Below, one piece after another: positions 41,652-49,315 of a stretch of 64,000 bases of DNA (position 1 is the stretch's first letter; the number at the start of each line of letters is the position of its first letter). Source of the stretch: Planctomycetota bacterium (GTDB lineage: Bacteria > Planctomycetota > J058 > JAJDCP01); NCBI GenBank assembly GCA_029260765.1, contig JAJDCP010000003.1, positions 1 through 64,000 of the forward strand, written 5' to 3'. Made by a program: the position numbers and the translations under genes. Below the pieces are notes generated by a model. It was not told where the DNA came from. It ran no database searches and saw only the letters and a list, made by a program, of their open reading frames with translations.

Positions 41652-41999
41652 CTACTCAGCAGCAGCGGCAGCGGCGGCAGCGGCGGCTTCCTTGGTTTCT
41701 TCAGTTTCTTCCGGCCGCTCATCACGCAGCACCATATGCCGCAGCACCCGCTCTTTCAGACGCAGATCGCGGTCGATCTCTTCGATCTTGGCCGGTTCGC
41801 CTTCGAAATAGACCACCATATAGGTCGCCCGACGCAGTTTGTTGATCTCGTACGCCAGCTTTCTGTCGCCCCACTTCTCCATCGAAGTGACGTCGCACTC
41901 GTATTGGGTCAGGACGCCCTTGACGAGCTCTTCGCACTCGTCCCAGTGCTTGGAGGCGTCGTTGGTTTCGAACAAGACCATCAGCTCATATTTCTGCAT
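41652..41999 (-). CDS. rpsF: 30S ribosomal protein bS6
   Basis: 115 residues from the ATG at 41999, which lies within the last 14 bp of pth. The core MQKYELMVLFETNDASK and the KLAYEINKLRRATYMVVYFEG segment are typical. The C-terminus carries an alanine run, echoed in the Ala/Glu tail of bL25 nearby. The gene for its usual partner, bS18 (rpsR), is not in this cluster. Confidence 0.97.
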   Translation of the reverse strand: MQKYELMVLFETNDASKHWDECEELVKGVLTQYECDVTSMEKWGDRKLAYEINKLRRATYMVVYFEGEPAKIEEIDRDLRLKERVLRHMVLRDERPEETEETKEAAAAAAAAAAE

Positions 42000-42642
42000 C
42001 ACTCTTTCCCTTCGCTCCCGACGCTTCAGCATCTTCTTCCGCATCGGGCCTGGCCGGGTCGGCCAAGTGGATTCCATTGAAACGATTCATCGCTGCCAGA
42101 GTGCCTTCGTGCACCCACACGTCGACCGCATCGACGCACAGCTTGACTACTTTGTCGACCAGCTCATGTTCCTCGCTGCGAAACCTGCCCAACACATGGC
42201 CGATCAGACCTGAGCGGGGCTCTCCCACACCGATGCGCAAGCGCGCGTAGCTCCTCGTGCCCAGCACTCCCTCGACCGACTTGAGACCGTTGTGCCCCCC
42301 CGAGGAGCCGCTCGCCCGGATGCGGATCCGCCCCAGAGGAAGCGCCACATCGTCGGTCAAGACCAACAGCCCGGCTGTCGCGAGCTTGAAGAACTGCACG
42401 AACCCCAGCAAGGCGCGCCCGCAGAGGTTTACGTAGGTATGGGGCTCGACCAGGTAGAGCTTGCGTCCGGCGTGCGTTCCCGCCCCCCAGCGCGACTCGA
42501 ATTTCGAGCGGTCCAGCGCGATACCCCATTTCCAGGCGCAGGCACGCAAGACGTCCATACCGATATTGTGCCGAGTCTGCTCGTATTTGCTGCCAGGATT
42601 TCCGATCCCGAGCAGCAGCGCGGGCACTGACTCAGCGTCCAT
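41986..42642 (-). CDS. pth: Peptidyl-tRNA hydrolase
   Basis: 218 residues from the ATG at 42642, 3 bp after rplY (the preceding TTG is less likely). Motifs: LLLGIGNPGSKYEQTRHNIGMDVL with the catalytic His, PHTYVNLCG, LVLTDDVALPLGRIRIRASGSSGGHNGLKS with the catalytic Asp, and RIGVGEPRSG. It frees tRNA from stalled peptidyl-tRNA. A 30-residue acidic C-terminal tail is extra. It overlaps rpsF by 14 bp. Confidence 0.97.
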   Translation of the reverse strand: MDAESVPALLLGIGNPGSKYEQTRHNIGMDVLRACAWKWGIALDRSKFESRWGAGTHAGRKLYLVEPHTYVNLCGRALLGFVQFFKLATAGLLVLTDDVALPLGRIRIRASGSSGGHNGLKSVEGVLGTRSYARLRIGVGEPRSGLIGHVLGRFRSEEHELVDKVVKLCVDAVDVWVHEGTLAAMNRFNGIHLADPARPDAEEDAEASGAKGKSDAEI

Positions 42643-42645
42643 CAA

Positions 42646-43335
42646 CTACTCCGCCGCAGCGGCCTCGGCTTCGGCCTTGGCCTCAGCCTTGGCCTCGGCG
42701 TGGGCCTCGGCCTCCGCTTCCGCTTCCGCTTCAGCGGCTGCTTCCGCCGCGACCTTCGCCGCCGCCGCAGCCATGCTCGCCGCGCTATGCACACCACAGA
42801 TCACGGTCCCGGGATCGCTCGCCAGGGTGGCCCCGGCCGGCATCTTCAGCTGCGACGCCAGGAGCTCACTGTCGAGACCGAGATCGCTGATATCATGCAC
42901 CAGCACGTCGGGGATCTCGCCGGGGTTGATGTTGATGCGCGCGACCCAGCTCTTCTGAAAGAACGTGCCGTTCTGACTGAGGCCTAAAGGCACGCCATCG
43001 AGCCGCAGAGGAACGTCGAGGGTCAGCGGCTTGGTCTTCGCAGCCCGCAGCAGGTCGACGTGCAGGATGTTGTCGAGAGTCGCATCCCAGTCGATCTGCT
43101 GAAAGATCGCGTACTCCTCGCTCTGGTCCGGCATCCCGAGCTTCAGCACCTTCTGCTTGTTCTTGAAGATCTCGAGCAGAACGTCGGTGTTGATCGAAAG
43201 GGACACGGACGGTCCGCCGCTTCCGTAGAGGTTGACGGGCACGAGGCCGGCCTTGCGGACTTTGTTGGCGGCGAGACGCCCGGTGGCCTCGCGTGCCTGC
43301 AGCGGGGTCGCCGCCTTGGAGGCTAAGGTGCTCAT
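42646..43335 (-). CDS. rplY: 50S ribosomal protein bL25 (Ctc type)
   Basis: 229 residues. The 5S-rRNA-binding L25 domain is followed by the TL5/Ctc C-terminal domain (PLRLDGVPLGLSQNGTFFQ, INPGEIPDVLVHDISDLGL). The last 40 residues are an unusual Ala/Glu/Lys tail that probably forms a single helix. The order glmU-prs-ctc-pth matches the Bacillus arrangement. Confidence 0.96.
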   Translation of the reverse strand: MSTLASKAATPLQAREATGRLAANKVRKAGLVPVNLYGSGGPSVSLSINTDVLLEIFKNKQKVLKLGMPDQSEEYAIFQQIDWDATLDNILHVDLLRAAKTKPLTLDVPLRLDGVPLGLSQNGTFFQKSWVARININPGEIPDVLVHDISDLGLDSELLASQLKMPAGATLASDPGTVICGVHSAASMAAAAAKVAAEAAAEAEAEAEAEAHAEAKAEAKAEAEAAAAE

Positions 43336-43353
43336 GATGTAGACTCTCTTCTT

Positions 43354-44307
43354 CTAGTTCGCGAACAATTGACTGACGGAACGGTTCGTATGGATGCGGA
43401 CAATCGCCTCACCCAACAGCTCCGCGACCGACAGGATCTTCAATGATGGGACTTGTTTCTGCAATTCTGGAGCGACCGGAATCGTATCGGTGATGAGGAT
43501 CTCGGCTGCCTCGCACTCAGCCAGGCGCTGGCTAGCTGGACCGCACAGGACCGGATGGGTCGCGCAGATCGAGATGCTGCGCGCGCCGTTTTCTTTCAGC
43601 ACCCGGACGGCTTCGCGCACCGAGCCACAGGTGGCCAGGACGTCGTCGGCGATGATCACGTTCTTGTCCCGGACCTCACCGATCAGAAAACCCGCCTCAA
43701 CCTGGCTCGCGTTGATACGCTCCTTCTGGATGATCGCCACGCCCGCCCCCAGCCGCTTGGCAAAACCCCAGGCGCGCTTCATGCTGCCCAGATCAGGCCC
43801 GACCACAACCAGGTCGGAGCGGGGGTTGATGCGGAAGTGTTCGGTGAAGATCGGGGCCGCATAGAGATGGTCGACTGGAATGTCGAAGAAGCCCTGAATC
43901 TGTGCAGCGTGCAGATCGATCGTCAAGACCCGGTCGGCTCCCGCCTCTACCAGCAGATTCGCGACCAGCTTCGCGGAGATGGGCACACGGCCGATATCCT
44001 TGCGGTCTTGTCGGGCGTATCCGAAGTAGGGGATCACAGCCGTCAGCCGGCCGACCGAGGCCCTTTTCAGGCTATCGAGCAGGACCAACAACTCCATCAG
44101 GTTCTGGTTGACCGGCGGACAGGTCGACTGGATCACGAACACATCGGCGCCACGCACATCAGAGTGGATGCGGACCGACGTCTCCCCGTCCGGGAACTCA
44201 TGCACATCTGCATTGCCCGGCTCGATACCGATGTAATTGATGATGTCGGCAGCCAGGGCGGGATTCGACCGCCCGGCAAACACGTGGAACTTCGACAGGC
44301 CTTGCAT
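43354..44307 (-). CDS. prs: Ribose-phosphate pyrophosphokinase, with altered PRPP-binding loop
   Basis: 317 residues. The ATG at 44307 overlaps the glmU stop (TGATG) and lies 7 bases past GGAGG; the GTG just before it is too close to that site. Class-typical segments include FPDGETSVRIHSDVRG, PYFGYARQDRK, TIDLHAAQIQGFFDIPVDHLYA and VVGPDLGSMKRA. The ribose-phosphate loop, normally DDxxDT, reads DDVLATCGS, so the third Asp is Ala. The flexible segment between KERINASQ and GEVRDKN is short. It makes PRPP for nucleotides, and activity is probably retained given the operon context, but this is worth testing. Confidence 0.93.
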   Translation of the reverse strand: MQGLSKFHVFAGRSNPALAADIINYIGIEPGNADVHEFPDGETSVRIHSDVRGADVFVIQSTCPPVNQNLMELLVLLDSLKRASVGRLTAVIPYFGYARQDRKDIGRVPISAKLVANLLVEAGADRVLTIDLHAAQIQGFFDIPVDHLYAAPIFTEHFRINPRSDLVVVGPDLGSMKRAWGFAKRLGAGVAIIQKERINASQVEAGFLIGEVRDKNVIIADDVLATCGSVREAVRVLKENGARSISICATHPVLCGPASQRLAECEAAEILITDTIPVAPELQKQVPSLKILSVAELLGEAIVRIHTNRSVSQLFAN

Positions 44308-45569
44308 CACGAGCCCTCCGCTGCACGCAAACGGCGAGCGGGCACACCAGCCCAGACCTCACCATCGGCCACAGGCTGGTTCTTCGTCACTACGGCCCCT
44401 GCCGCGGTTACCGCGCCACGGCCCACCGTCAGCGGCGCGATCAGCACAGAGCCGCTGCCGATGAAGGCGCGCTCGCCGACCGAGGTCTTTGCCTTGCGGA
44501 CGCCGTCGTAGTTGGCGGTGATCGTACCGGCGCCGATATTGGCGCGGGAGCCGATGTCGGCATCCCCCAGATAACTCAAATGCTTGGCCTTGGCGCGCGG
44601 ACCCAGCCGCGTGTTCTTGACCTCGACAAAGTTGCCGATCGCGGCGCCCTCTTCCAGCACCGTGCCCTGGCGGAGATGGGCGAAGGGTCCGACGCTCGCG
44701 CCCGTCGCGATGCGCACCCCGCGGCGCAGCACGCAGAAGGGAAGGATCTGGGCCTCGGCCCCGATCTCAACCTCGGCCTCGATGTATGTATGCTCGGGAT
44801 CTTCGATGATCACCCCGGCCAACAGGTGCTGCTCGATGATGCGGCGGCGCAGGTGCTCTCCCACCCGTGCGAGCTGCACCCGGTCATTGACTCCCTGGAT
44901 CTCGTGCTCGCTGCGCGCCGTCACGGCATGGCCAGGACGTCCCGCTGCCACGCGCCGGGCGACCACATCGGTGAGGTAGTATTCGCCACTGCGGTTTTCA
45001 GGGCTCAGCGCTTCCAGATCCGCGATCAGGCCCTCGGCCTGAAAGCAGTAGCAACCGGAGTTGATCTCGCGCAGCTGGCGCTGTTCAGGCGTGGCGTCCT
45101 TCTCTTCGACGATGGCCGCCAGGGCTCCCGAGGCATCGCGCACGATCCGGCCATAGCCGAAAGGCTCGGCCACCAGGCTCGAGAGCACCGTCACGGCCGC
45201 GCCGCGCTGGCGATGCTCTGCGAGCAGGCGCCGCAGAGTCTTGGGCTCGATCGCCGGCGCGTCGCCGGTCAGGACGAGAACCTCGCCCCGCGTCTCTGCC
45301 AGGGCCGCACGGGCGGCCAGCAAGGCATCGCCTGTACCGCGTTGCTCGGCCTGCACCGCGTAGTGCACGCTGTCTCCGAGCAACTCGCGGAAAGCGCTGT
45401 GCTCTGCGGGCACCACCAGCACGATACGCTCGATACCTGCCGCGCGCACCGCCGCCACCACCCACTCGACCAGGGCTCGGCCGAGCACGGGGTGCAGCAC
45501 TTTGGGGAGCGGCGAGCGCATGCGCACGCCCTTCCCTGCAGCGAGCAGCACGGCGGTGATCTCGGACAC
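44307..45569 (-). CDS. glmU: Bifunctional GlcNAc-1-P uridyltransferase / GlcN-1-P acetyltransferase
   Basis: 420 residues from a GTG at 45569. N-terminal pyrophosphorylase motif LLAAGKGVRMRSPLPKVLHPVLG, then QAEQRGTGDALLAA, TGDAP and EINSGCYCF; the C-terminal half is a left-handed beta-helix with KAKHLSYLGDADIGSRANIGAGTITANYDG. It makes UDP-GlcNAc, the precursor for peptidoglycan and for the LpxA/LpxC pathway encoded downstream. It is slightly shorter than E. coli GlmU (456 residues), mostly at the C-terminus. tRNA-Gln lies 38 bp upstream in the same direction and may share its transcript. Confidence 0.95.
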   Translation of the reverse strand: MSEITAVLLAAGKGVRMRSPLPKVLHPVLGRALVEWVVAAVRAAGIERIVLVVPAEHSAFRELLGDSVHYAVQAEQRGTGDALLAARAALAETRGEVLVLTGDAPAIEPKTLRRLLAEHRQRGAAVTVLSSLVAEPFGYGRIVRDASGALAAIVEEKDATPEQRQLREINSGCYCFQAEGLIADLEALSPENRSGEYYLTDVVARRVAAGRPGHAVTARSEHEIQGVNDRVQLARVGEHLRRRIIEQHLLAGVIIEDPEHTYIEAEVEIGAEAQILPFCVLRRGVRIATGASVGPFAHLRQGTVLEEGAAIGNFVEVKNTRLGPRAKAKHLSYLGDADIGSRANIGAGTITANYDGVRKAKTSVGERAFIGSGSVLIAPLTVGRGAVTAAGAVVTKNQPVADGEVWAGVPARRLRAAEGS

Positions 45570-45607
45570 AGCTGACCTCTTGGCGCTCTTGCGCCGCGCG
45601 AACGGAA

Positions 45608-45678
45608 TTACCCCGCCTGGACTCGAACCAGGAAAGCCGGTACCAAAAACCGGTGTGTTGCCATTACACCACGGGGTA
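45608..45678 (-). tRNA. tRNA-Gln (UUG)
   Basis: A 71-nt cloverleaf on the minus strand with acceptor TACCCCG/CGGGGTA and anticodon stem CCGGT/ACCGG around loop TTTTGGT (anticodon TTG). The anticodon arm is almost identical to that of E. coli tRNA-Gln(UUG). CCA is not encoded. Confidence 0.95.
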
Positions 45679-45746
45679 GGGTGATGCTCTCTGCAGCCTT
45701 GCGGATCTGGGGTCGGTCCACAGGCCTCCGCACGGGCAGGCGCGGT

Positions 45747-45775
45747 AGTCTATACAGCTCGTGCCAAACCGTCAA
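45747..45775 (-). promoter_or_regulatory. Promoter for tRNA-Gln (and perhaps glmU)
   Basis: Minus strand: TTGACG (45770-45775), a 17-bp spacer and TAGACT (45747-45752). It would give about 60 nt of 5' sequence before the tRNA. Confidence 0.5.
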
Positions 45776-45855
45776 TGGCTTTTCCACGGCTGGACGCGTC
45801 CAGCCCGACGCTGCTCCAAGCATTCCAACGTCCAGCTGCAAAACACGCACAGGCC

Positions 45856-45885
45856 TTGACGAAGGCGCGCGGCTTCCCGTACCTT
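45856..45885 (+). promoter_or_regulatory. Possible promoter for rex
   Basis: TTGACG (45856-45861), an 18-bp spacer and TACCTT (45880-45885), about 36 bp before the GTG start. The -10 is poor. I see no convincing TTGTGA-type Rex operator here. Confidence 0.35.
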
Positions 45886-45920
45886 CCTCGCCTCATTCCT
45901 CTTGATGGGAAAGGCAAACG

Positions 45921-46550
45921 GTGTTCTCCAGAGGCAAGGACATACCGAAGGGCGTCTCCCGCCGACTCTCCCTCTACCTGCGGCGCCTCGAACGCCTCAA
46001 GCAGGCCGGGCGAAGCACGGTGTCCTCGGCAGACCTGGCCTCGGCGCTCGGCCTGCGTGCCGCGCAGGTGCGCAAGGACCTGGCGTATTTCGGCCAGTTC
46101 GGCTCGGCGGGCGTCGGCTACCGGGTGGAGCATCTGATTCCTGAGATCCGCAAGATCCTCGGCACCGACAAGATGTGGCCCGTGGGCCTGATCGGCCTGG
46201 GCAACCTCGGGGCGGCTCTGATCAAACACAACGGCTTCGAGCAGCGGGGATTTCGCATCGATGCGATCTTCGACAACAACCCTTCTGTGGTCGGCTCCGA
46301 GGTACGCGAGGGGCTGACTGTCGATCACGTGGACCGGCTGGCCGAAATCTATCGTGATCGCCAGCTGAAGCTCGCGATCTTGACCGTCCCTCCGGCGGCT
46401 GCACAACAGATCGCCGACGTGCTTGTGACGGCTGGAGTGCGGGGCATACTGAATTTCGCTCCGATCACGCTCGCAGTTCCCCCGAGCGTTCATATCAGCA
46501 ACGTCGACCTCGCTGTCCAGCTCGAACAGCTTTCCTTCCTTCTTAACTAA
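45921..46550 (+). CDS. rex: Redox-sensing transcriptional repressor Rex
   Basis: 209 residues from a GTG at 45921 with GGGAAAGG upstream. The N-terminal winged helix includes LYLRRLERLKQAG and LASALGLRAAQVRKDLAYFGQFG, followed by VGYRVEHLIPEIRKILG; the C-terminal Rossmann domain (VGLIGLGNLGAALIKH, IFDNNPSVVGSEV) senses NADH/NAD+. It represses fermentation and respiration genes at high NAD+. The next gene follows after 12 bp and is probably co-transcribed. Confidence 0.96.
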   Translation: MFSRGKDIPKGVSRRLSLYLRRLERLKQAGRSTVSSADLASALGLRAAQVRKDLAYFGQFGSAGVGYRVEHLIPEIRKILGTDKMWPVGLIGLGNLGAALIKHNGFEQRGFRIDAIFDNNPSVVGSEVREGLTVDHVDRLAEIYRDRQLKLAILTVPPAAAQQIADVLVTAGVRGILNFAPITLAVPPSVHISNVDLAVQLEQLSFLLN

Positions 46551-46562
46551 GGACCTATATCC

Positions 46563-47306
46563 GTGGACATTCTGTTTCTCGGCTCCGGGAGCGGCATGCC
46601 CCAGGGCGACCGGGGCGCCCCCGCGCTAGTAGTGCGCACCCGCAATGAAGTGCTGTTGAGCGACCTCGGCGGCGGCTGCCTGCAGAAGCTGGCCAACGCC
46701 AGGATCCAGTTCCAATGGCTGCGGCATGTGATCATGACGGGGCTCGACGCCCCGCGCACGGCCGAGCTCGCAAGCTTTGTGCACGCCAAGATCCACCTGC
46801 ACCTCAAGAAGAAGAGCGTCGACCTCGACCTGCACGGGCCCAGCGGGCTCGGCCTGCTGCTGGCCGACCTGCGGGTGCGCTATGGGCTCGGCGACGACAA
46901 GAGCTACATCCTGGCCGCCAACGATGTCGGCGAAGCCGCCAGCTTTGAAAACGGCGGAATGCGCGTCAAACTCTGGCCGCTGGGTACGCGCCTGGCTTTC
47001 CGGGTCGAGTCCGACACCGGCAGCGTGGCCTTCTGGCCCTGCGAGGCCGACATCCCCTTGATGCTCGAGATCGCCGCAGGCGCGGACTTCCTGATCGCCG
47101 AGACGCCCTTGCCGCAGCGCCATCGCCGGGAAGGCCAGCTGACGCCGCCGCAGGTTGGAAGCCTGGCGAAACGGGCCGCCGCGCAGCGCGTGGTGTTGAC
47201 CGGCTTCGAGCCGGTAGCGGGCCGCTTCGACATGCAGTACAGCTGCGAGTCGGCCTTCAAGGGGCAGGTCGTACAGGCCGCCGATGGCATGTCCTTCGGG
47301 TTGTGA
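46563..47306 (+). CDS. Metallo-beta-lactamase-fold (RNase Z-like) protein lacking the metal ligands
   Basis: 247 residues from a GTG at 46563 (AAGGA about 10 bases upstream). The opening MDILFLGSGSGMPQGDRGAPALVV and the strand order follow RNase Z/MBL proteins. The HxHxDH loop is replaced by HVIMTGLDAPRTAEL; the later His-bearing strands read LIAETPL and RVVLTGFEP, where RNase Z has LIHEATF and LILTHFS-like sequences. All metal-binding residues are therefore gone and hydrolysis is unlikely. It is tightly linked to rex, so a redox-related or structural role is possible but unproven. Confidence 0.8.
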   Translation: MDILFLGSGSGMPQGDRGAPALVVRTRNEVLLSDLGGGCLQKLANARIQFQWLRHVIMTGLDAPRTAELASFVHAKIHLHLKKKSVDLDLHGPSGLGLLLADLRVRYGLGDDKSYILAANDVGEAASFENGGMRVKLWPLGTRLAFRVESDTGSVAFWPCEADIPLMLEIAAGADFLIAETPLPQRHRREGQLTPPQVGSLAKRAAAQRVVLTGFEPVAGRFDMQYSCESAFKGQVVQAADGMSFGL

Positions 47307-47316
47307 TGTTCCGGAC

Positions 47317-47344
47317 TTGCGTCGGCCGGGGCGCCTGATAGAAT
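47317..47344 (+). promoter_or_regulatory. Promoter of tRNA-Arg
   Basis: TTGCGT (47317-47322), a 16-bp spacer and TAGAAT (47339-47344), ending 9 bp before the tRNA 5' end. The spacing suits direct initiation near the mature terminus. Confidence 0.6.
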
Positions 47345-47353
47345 CGCCCGCGA

Positions 47354-47426
47354 GCGCCCGTAGCTCAGGGGATAGAGCATCGGATTTCTAATCCGACGGT
47401 CGTAGGTTCGAAACCTACCGGGCGTA
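47354..47426 (+). tRNA. tRNA-Arg (UCU)
   Basis: A 73-nt cloverleaf: acceptor GCGCCCG/CGGGCGT, D-arm AGCTCAGGGGATAGAGC, anticodon stem TCGGA/TCCGA around TTTCTAA (anticodon TCT) and T-arm GTAGGTTCGAAACCTAC. CCA is not encoded. About 280 bp without a recognisable gene follow it. Confidence 0.96.
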
Positions 47427-47707
47427 TAACGACCTACGACAATCGGTGAAAGCCTGGGCACCATCTCCGACCGGGACCTACCCGACAGGGCTGGTCTCAT
47501 GCGCGTGCGCCCACACGTACAGGGTCCGAAAATGCGTCACTCTCGTCACTGATCGGGTTGGCCACTACGGTTGGATGGTGGCCAGATTCCGCCCTGACGG
47601 CTGCCCCGCAGGCCCTCCCAGAAACCCCGCGAATCAGCTGCTGAGCGCTGACCGACGGGTGACACGCATCGCGCTTCTGGCTGGCCGTGCTCCGGCAACA
47701 CTTCTCT

Positions 47708-47947
47708 TCATCGTGCGCTGTCCGGGCCGTCCAGCCCGGCCCGCAGCCCCGCGAGCTCGGCCTGCACGGCTCGCAGCTGCGCGGACAGAGCCAGAGCCCA
47801 GGGCGGCGGCTGCGTTGCGGCCCGAGCGCGCTGGCCCGGAGGAGTGACGGTCGCGCATCGCTCCAGCCACGGGCGGGGGGGACTCTGGGTATCTGGTGCT
47901 TCTTTCTGACGGAGCTCTGCGGCCAGGAGTTGTGCATCCATCTTCAT
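47708..47947 (-). CDS. Small hypothetical protein, partner of the vWA-like gene
   Basis: 79 residues from the ATG at 47947 with an excellent AAGGAG site 8 bases upstream, 25 bp after the larger upstream gene. It begins MKMDAQLLAAELRQKE, has a Pro/Arg-rich middle and ends in a Leu-heptad helix (LALSAQLRAVQAELAGLRAGL) suited to coiled-coil pairing. No signal peptide and no known family. The ribosome site and gene order are the main support. Confidence 0.6.
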   Translation of the reverse strand: MKMDAQLLAAELRQKEAPDTQSPPRPWLERCATVTPPGQRARAATQPPPWALALSAQLRAVQAELAGLRAGLDGPDSAR

Positions 47948-47972
47948 CGCTGTTCTCCTTGAGTGAGCTGCA

Positions 47973-48656
47973 TTACTCCAGTAGTTTCCAGCCCGCATGC
48001 AAGCGGGGCAGCTCAGCACGCCGCAGGCTGATCTGCCTGAGGGCCGGGGCGAGCGCGTCGAAGTCTTCGATCTCGAGCGCAAGCTCGGCGAGGCCCGCGA
48101 ATGCTGCCGTTGACGCAGCAGAGGTGCCGATCACGAACAGCTGCAGCCGCCCGTTGGGAAACAGCTCTGAGACCTCGCTGATCACGCGACGACTGCTGAG
48201 GGCATCAGGGTTCCCAGCCGTGACCAGGATCAACCGGTTGGCGTAGTAACGCGGCAGCCGCGCGTCGTGAGCGAGCGCCCCGTGTGCTCCATTGCGGACG
48301 GCCTCAAAGGCCGCCGAGGAATGGTCCAACGGCTGCTCGAGCAGACCCAGCCATAGTTTCAAGAACCTCAAGGAGGCCGGGTCGGAGCAGTTGATGTACC
48401 CGCTCTGAAGGGACTCGCCGGGCGCGCCGAACAGGTTGACGGAGAGCCAGTCTGGGGTGGCAGCAAAGCTGGTCCGCGCTTGCTCGAAGAGCTGGTCCGC
48501 GAAGTCCGCGACGGCGCGGCAGGCTGTGCGGAACTCGCTGTCACTGACAAGGCCCGATGCGTCGATCTCGATCGTGTAGATGGCCGGCACGGCCTGTGCC
48601 GATGCTGTGATCAGTGCTAGCCAAAGGAAGCTGGTGACGATCGCGGTGCGCTGCAT
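47973..48656 (-). CDS. Exported protein with a von Willebrand A-like domain
   Basis: 227 residues from the ATG at 48656 (AGGAGGACAGTC directly upstream), which starts a signal peptide ending in SAQAV. The mature chain begins YTIEIDASGLVSDSEFRTAC, a degenerate MIDAS motif where DxSxS would be expected, and continues with a vWA-like alternation (WLSVNLFGAPG, RLILVTAGNPDALSSRRVISEV, LQLFVIGTSAAS). It may bind a protein ligand in the periplasm or at the surface. It forms a probable operon with the small gene downstream. Confidence 0.7.
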   Translation of the reverse strand: MQRTAIVTSFLWLALITASAQAVPAIYTIEIDASGLVSDSEFRTACRAVADFADQLFEQARTSFAATPDWLSVNLFGAPGESLQSGYINCSDPASLRFLKLWLGLLEQPLDHSSAAFEAVRNGAHGALAHDARLPRYYANRLILVTAGNPDALSSRRVISEVSELFPNGRLQLFVIGTSAASTAAFAGLAELALEIEDFDALAPALRQISLRRAELPRLHAGWKLLE

Positions 48657-49315
48657 GACTGTCCTCCTTGTGCCCCCGAAAGGGCGTCTTCGCACGGAAA
48701 GCCCCGAGGGGGTCGCTTCTGCCTGTGTCTTACGGAGGACAGCCAAAGGCGGAAACATGAATGCACACGACCCCTGTCGGGCCCTCAGCCCCAGGCCGTG
48801 GGATTGCAGCTGTTCTTGATCGCGAGGAACTGCATCCAGGCGCCGAGCTGCGCAGGTAGGGAGGTCCTTCCTGGCTTCGTGGCAGGGCGCAACGAAAGAA
48901 CTGGCCCCATCCGGTCCCGGCTCCGGCAACGTCGGCCGGGCCCGACCCGGTCTCGGCCAGGCGGAGGTATGCCGGGTTGAAGGGGGCCGCCCGCAGGTCG
49001 AGGCACCCGCTCGCGGCGTTGCTGCCCGGTGCCAAGAACGGCACCTCCCCCAACGGAACGGAGATCAGCCAAGGGGGGCGTGTCTCTCGGAATCCCACGG
49101 GCTCCTCGAAGGTGCCCTACCGCCCGGACAGACCATGGACGAGCACCAGGCCCGCCCACGCCCGAGGCGCTCGGCGAGCCGGGGATCACCAGACTCGATG
49201 AACTCCCGCCGCACCCTTGTCAGAGCGTCGTCAGCCTCCGACGCGCGGATCCTGGGATGCACACACGGCTACGACGACCTTTTGCAGGTGCGGGCGCGAC
49301 AGCCTGGGCCTACCC
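48657..49315. other. Long gap between genes, partly a decayed gene
   Basis: About 660 bp. The part next to the vWA-like gene (48657 to about 48784) holds its promoter region but no consensus promoter that I can see. The rest (48785-49290) reads as broken leftward coding sequence, annotated separately. Confidence 0.5.
48785..49290 (-). pseudogene. Remnant of a protein gene with several frame breaks
   Basis: Leftward segments in different frames each look protein-like: one with ADDALTRVRREFIESGDPRLAERLG (about 49160-49235), a second with GLVLVHGLSGR, a stop, then VPLGEVPFLAPGSNAASGCLDL (about 48900-49100), and a last with LPAQLGAWMQFLAIKNSCNP ending at a stop at 48785. They join in order as one decayed gene with about three frameshifts and a stop. 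The family is not recognised. Chance open frames in GC-rich DNA remain possible. Confidence 0.35.
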
